NCBI RefSeq assembly: GCF_010723575.1
Contig: NZ_BLKZ01000001.1
Span: 806,001 to 870,000 of the forward strand
Direction: 5' to 3'
Source: Mycobacterium bourgelatii
GTDB lineage: Bacteria > Actinomycetota > Actinomycetes > Mycobacteriales > Mycobacteriaceae
DNA: 64,000 bases
The position numbers and the translations under genes are program-made. Positions 60,951 to 64,000 of the stretch are shown here, one piece after another (within the stretch, counting starts at the first letter, position 1; each line of letters opens with the position of its first letter). The notes under the pieces are model-generated. The model was not told the DNA's origin and made no database searches. It worked only from the letters and a program-made list of their open reading frames with translations.

Positions 60951-62522
60951 ATGCCCGTGGAATCAGGCTCGCCGCGGCCCGTATTGGTGGTCGACTTCGG
61001 TGCGCAGTATGCGCAATTGATCGCTCGCCGCGTCCGTGAGGCGCGGGTCTTCTCGGAGGTCATTCCGCATACCGCCTCGATCGAGGAAATCAAAGCTCAT
61101 GATCCGTTGGCGTTGGTGTTGTCCGGCGGGCCGGCCAGTGTCTACGCCGAAGGCGCCCCGCAACTGGATCCGGAACTGTTCGAGCTCGACCTACCGGTAT
61201 TCGGCATTTGCTACGGGTTTCAGGCCATGGCGCAGGCGTTGGGCGGCACCGTGGCCCAGACCGGTACGCGTGAGTACGGCCGCACCGAACTGAAAGTGGT
61301 TGGTGGCGAGCTGCATTCGGGATTGCCCCCGGTCCAGCCCGTCTGGATGAGCCATGGGGATGCGGTCACGTCGGCGCCCGACGGATTCGCCGTGGTGGCC
61401 AGCAGTGCCGGCGCCCCAGTCGCGGCTTTCGAAAACGTCGGTCGCCGCCTGGCCGGGGTGCAGTACCACCCGGAAGTGATGCACACGCCCCATGGGCAAC
61501 AAATCCTCAACCGGTTCCTGCATGACTTCGCCGGGATTGGCGCGGAGTGGACGCCGGCCAATATCGCCAGTGCGCTGGTGGAGCAGGTGCGGGAGAAGAT
61601 CGGCGATGGACGCGCGATTTGCGGGCTGTCCGGTGGGGTGGACTCCGCGGTGGCGGCGGCCTTGGTCCAACGCGCCATCGGTGACCGATTGACCTGTGTC
61701 TTCGTCGATCACGGATTGCTGCGCGCGGGTGAGCGTGAGCAGGTGGAGCGGGATTTCGTGGCCGCCACCGGGGCCAAACTGGTGACCGTTGATGCCGCCG
61801 ACACCTTCCTGGAGGCGTTGGCGGGTGTGACCAATCCCGAAGGCAAACGCAAGATCATCGGCCGCAAGTTCATTCGGGCCTTCGAAGGTGCGGTGCGGGA
61901 TATCGTGGGAGGCAACGCCTCTGGCGACGAAATCGAGTTCTTGGTGCAAGGCACGCTGTATCCCGATGTGGTGGAGTCCGGTGGAGGCAGTGGGACGGCG
62001 AACATCAAGAGCCACCACAACGTCGGGGGGCTGCCGGAAGACCTGAAGTTCACTCTTGTTGAGCCGCTGCGGCTTCTGTTCAAAGACGAAGTGCGTGCGG
62101 TGGGACGGGAGTTGGGTCTGCCGGAGGAAATTGTTGCCCGGCAACCCTTCCCGGGACCGGGTTTGGGCATTCGCATTGTCGGTGAGGTGACCGCCGCGCG
62201 GCTGGAAACGCTGCGGCACGCTGATTCGATCGCACGCGAGGAATTGACCGCGGCGGGCCTGGATCACCAGATCTGGCAGTGTCCGGTGGTGCTGCTGGCC
62301 GACGTCCGTTCGGTGGGGGTGCAGGGTGACGGCCGTACCTATGGGCATCCGATCGTGTTGCGTCCGGTGTCCAGTGAGGACGCCATGACCGCCGACTGGA
62401 CCCGCGTTCCTTATGAGGTGTTGGAGCGGATCTCAACTCGGATCACCAACGAGGTCGCGGAAGTCAACCGCGTGGTGCTGGATATCACCAGTAAGCCACC
62501 GGGCACCATCGAGTGGGAGTAG
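60951..62522 (+). CDS. guaA: GMP synthase (glutamine-hydrolysing)
   Basis: 523 residues. Class I amidotransferase: VLVVDFGAQYAQLIARRVRE, nucleophile Cys87 in FGICYGFQAM, and the VQYHPEV His-Glu near 170. The ATP-PPase domain has the P-loop ICGLSGGVDSAV near residue 225. The C-terminal dimer domain ends VVLDITSKPPGTIEWE. It aminates XMP to GMP after GuaB2. Same place as in M. tuberculosis (Rv3396c). Confidence 0.98.
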   Translation: MPVESGSPRPVLVVDFGAQYAQLIARRVREARVFSEVIPHTASIEEIKAHDPLALVLSGGPASVYAEGAPQLDPELFELDLPVFGICYGFQAMAQALGGTVAQTGTREYGRTELKVVGGELHSGLPPVQPVWMSHGDAVTSAPDGFAVVASSAGAPVAAFENVGRRLAGVQYHPEVMHTPHGQQILNRFLHDFAGIGAEWTPANIASALVEQVREKIGDGRAICGLSGGVDSAVAAALVQRAIGDRLTCVFVDHGLLRAGEREQVERDFVAATGAKLVTVDAADTFLEALAGVTNPEGKRKIIGRKFIRAFEGAVRDIVGGNASGDEIEFLVQGTLYPDVVESGGGSGTANIKSHHNVGGLPEDLKFTLVEPLRLLFKDEVRAVGRELGLPEEIVARQPFPGPGLGIRIVGEVTAARLETLRHADSIAREELTAAGLDHQIWQCPVVLLADVRSVGVQGDGRTYGHPIVLRPVSSEDAMTADWTRVPYEVLERISTRITNEVAEVNRVVLDITSKPPGTIEWE

Positions 62523-62674
62523 TTTTCGCGGCTGCGGCGATTTTGTGCCGCAATTGCCGTGAGTCCCCTTGGTATTCACTTCTGTCACATTGGTATCGGG
62601 TCCGAAGGACTAGGGGTTCTGCCCGGCTTTGAGCGACAGGTTCTGTGCCGCAAGCGATGTCGCTCCGAGTCGAC

Positions 62675-63343
62675 TCAGGGCGACGCCGAACCAACCTCGG
62701 CGGTTTGGACGAATTCGCGCCTACCGAAAGCGAGCGTCGCGGATTCCCAGCTGCCACCGGACTCTTGGACCAGTCGGCGGGCGAGGTCAACATCGTCGCA
62801 GTCGGCGATCAGGATCAGGGTGCGGTCTGTCGTGGTGACAGATCCGCCCAGGAGTCGGCGCCGCGCGGTCGGGTCGGCCGCGAACGCTTCGCCGAAGCGT
62901 CCGAAGTCGACGTCGGGCACGGTGACGGCGACCCCGTTGGCGCCGTCGCCGGGAGCGCTTTGCGGTTGGTAGTCGAACGTCAGCACCGCATCCTGGTCGA
63001 ACTGGTGGCCTAACGCCTCGGCGGCGGCGTGCAGGGTCGCTGCATCGGTGATGCACAGATGGAACTCGCGCGAGCGCTCGAAGGTGATTTGCTGGCGGTC
63101 CTCGGACCAGAACACCCCATCCAGTGGGGTGGATCCCGTCACCGCCACACCGAAGGGGGCCCCTGTCACGATCGTCGTCGTCGCCTGCAGTTCGAACAGC
63201 GGCGACCCGGTGTCTGTGGTGAACAACTCCGCCGGCCGGCAGTCCCGGCGTTCAGTCCCTGGGTCAGCACTGACCAAAGGGGCTGGTGGGACCACACAAA
63301 ACGCCAAGAACCACACCAGTATCAAGCTCCTGCGCGACCGCAC
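62675..63343 (-). CDS. Exported protein of unknown function
   Basis: 222 residues from a GTG. A signal peptide is clear: MRSRRSLILVWFLAFCVVPP with likely cleavage after LVSA before DPGTERRDC. Four cysteines in the mature part (RDC, LHLC, ADCD) may form two disulfides. The rest alternates strand and helix without a known motif. Divergent from imuA' with 87 bases between, which hold the SOS box. Possibly a guaA-linked envelope protein in slow growers; orthologue unknown. Confidence 0.75.
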   Translation of the reverse strand: MRSRRSLILVWFLAFCVVPPAPLVSADPGTERRDCRPAELFTTDTGSPLFELQATTTIVTGAPFGVAVTGSTPLDGVFWSEDRQQITFERSREFHLCITDAATLHAAAEALGHQFDQDAVLTFDYQPQSAPGDGANGVAVTVPDVDFGRFGEAFAADPTARRRLLGGSVTTTDRTLILIADCDDVDLARRLVQESGGSWESATLAFGRREFVQTAEVGSASP

Positions 63344-63403
63344 GACGGCAGCGTCTCATGCGTTCTTGACGCTTGTCGGAGGGCGGGTGTTTACTCGAAT
63401 CAA

Positions 63404-63419
63404 TCGAACATACTTTCGA
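63404..63419. promoter_or_regulatory. SOS box (LexA site) of imuA'
   Basis: TCGAAC-ATAC-TTTCGA matches the mycobacterial LexA consensus TCGAAC-N4-GTTCGA in 11 of 12 fixed positions. It ends 12 bases before the first ATG of imuA', as expected for a DNA-damage-induced gene. Confidence 0.88.
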
Positions 63420-63430
63420 ACCAAGGCGGG

Positions 63431-64000
63431 ATGATGACTGCGGCTTTTGCCCCGGGTCGTCGGCACGAAAATCGTGCTGAACAGCTCGAATCGCTACGTC
63501 AGCGGATTGCTGAGCTGTCCGGGGGGCCCAGCCGGCTGGACGAACTGCGGACCACGGAGTCAACGTCTGCGCAGCTTCCACGGGGGACGGTGGCGGTGAT
63601 CTCCGGGGCGCGGTCGCTATTACTGCGCATGGTGGCGTCGGTGACGGCGGAGGGAGGCAACGTCGCCATCGTCGGCCAGCCGGATATCGGGCTGCTGGCC
63701 GCCGTGGAGATGGGGGCGGACCTGAGTCGGCTCGCGGTGATACCGGATCCCGGCGCGGACCCGGTCGAGGTGGCGGCGGTGCTTATCGACGGCATGGACT
63801 TGGTGGTGCTCGGTCTGGGTGGGCGTCGGGTGACGCGGACGCGGGCGCGGGCCGTGATGGTTCGGGCCCGGCAGAAGGGTTGCACTTTGCTGGTGACCGA
63901 CGGCGAGTGGGAAGGCGCGCAGGCGCGGCTTCAGGCCCGGGTCTGCGGCTACGAGATCACCCCTTTTCCTCGGGGCGCACCCACCCCCGGGTTTGGGCGG
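63431..64000 (+). CDS. imuA': ImuA' mutasome protein, 5' part (runs off the right edge)
   Basis: 190 codons visible from ATG 63431 (a second ATG follows at once). It starts MMTAAFAPGRRHENRAEQLESL and continues with a RecA-like core: RGTVAVISGARSLLLRMVASVTAEGGNVAIVGQPDIGLL and VVLGLGGRRVTRTRARAVMVRARQKG. This matches M. tuberculosis Rv3395c, which works with ImuB and DnaE2 in damage-induced mutagenesis. Controlled by the SOS box upstream. imuB would be expected just past the window. Confidence 0.92.
   Translation, partial: MMTAAFAPGRRHENRAEQLESLRQRIAELSGGPSRLDELRTTESTSAQLPRGTVAVISGARSLLLRMVASVTAEGGNVAIVGQPDIGLLAAVEMGADLSRLAVIPDPGADPVEVAAVLIDGMDLVVLGLGGRRVTRTRARAVMVRARQKGCTLLVTDGEWEGAQARLQARVCGYEITPFPRGAPTPGFGR

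Overview
The window is a chromosomal segment of a slow-growing Mycobacterium outside the M. tuberculosis complex. The evidence is two PE_PGRS genes, whiB3, a sigD/rsdA pair, guaB2-guaB3-choD, a mycobacterial groES-groEL1 operon with a CIRCE element and a His-rich GroEL1 tail, and a mycobacterial SOS box in front of imuA'. Codon use is GC-rich throughout. Family and synteny statements are made from memory of M. tuberculosis H37Rv; no database search was run.

Layout. (1) 1-3349: 5' part of a PE_PGRS gene, its divergent spacer with CIRCE, then groES-groEL1 and a strong hairpin terminator. (2) 3350-7083: two head-to-tail copies of a group II intron. Both reverse-transcriptase/maturase reading frames are broken. 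Copy 1 begins directly behind the groEL1 terminator, and copy 2 begins directly behind the terminal hairpin of copy 1. (3) 7084-11401: adenylate-cyclase remnant, a P450, an isochorismatase-like hydrolase, a HxlR regulator, a rhodanese and a secreted protein. (4) 11515-41233: a large acyl-CoA catabolic region. It holds a seven-gene minus-strand operon (P450, MaoC-like hydratase, enoyl-CoA hydratase, APH-type kinase, acyl-CoA synthetase, LLM flavin oxidoreductase, AveC-like membrane protein) whose genes overlap by 4-7 bases. Around it lie a second enoyl-CoA hydratase, a fused double GntR regulator, a second acyl-CoA synthetase, a CoA transferase, FadR-type and TetR regulators, an aldehyde dehydrogenase, an amidohydrolase, a divergent acyl-CoA dehydrogenase pair, a DUF35/thiolase pair, a cupin dioxygenase and a WS/DGAT acyltransferase. 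(5) 41230-46292: a PE_PGRS/MPTR hybrid, a broken esterase, a second LLM enzyme, an NTF2-like protein and an SDR. (6) 46393-64000: a block that follows M. tuberculosis Rv3416 to Rv3395c with a few losses: whiB3, Rv3415c-like, sigD, rsdA, DUF5319, guaB2, guaB3, choD, Rv3406/Rv3405c-like, Rv3404c-like, Rv3401/Rv3400-like, guaA, imuA'.

In M. tuberculosis groEL1 and whiB3 are neighbours. Here about 43 kb separates them, so regions 2-5 are accessory relative to that genome. The catabolic region looks like one pathway: CoA activation (two ligases, a CoA transferase), desaturation (paired ACADs), hydration, possible phosphorylation of a hydroxyacyl-CoA, P450/LLM oxygenation and thiolytic or retro-aldol cleavage. 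A shared motif (consensus near CAGGATACTGATTAAG) lies in at least four of its promoter regions, which suggests one regulon. The substrate cannot be read from the sequence; a branched or cyclic lipid, terpenoid or steroid-like acid is the most natural class.
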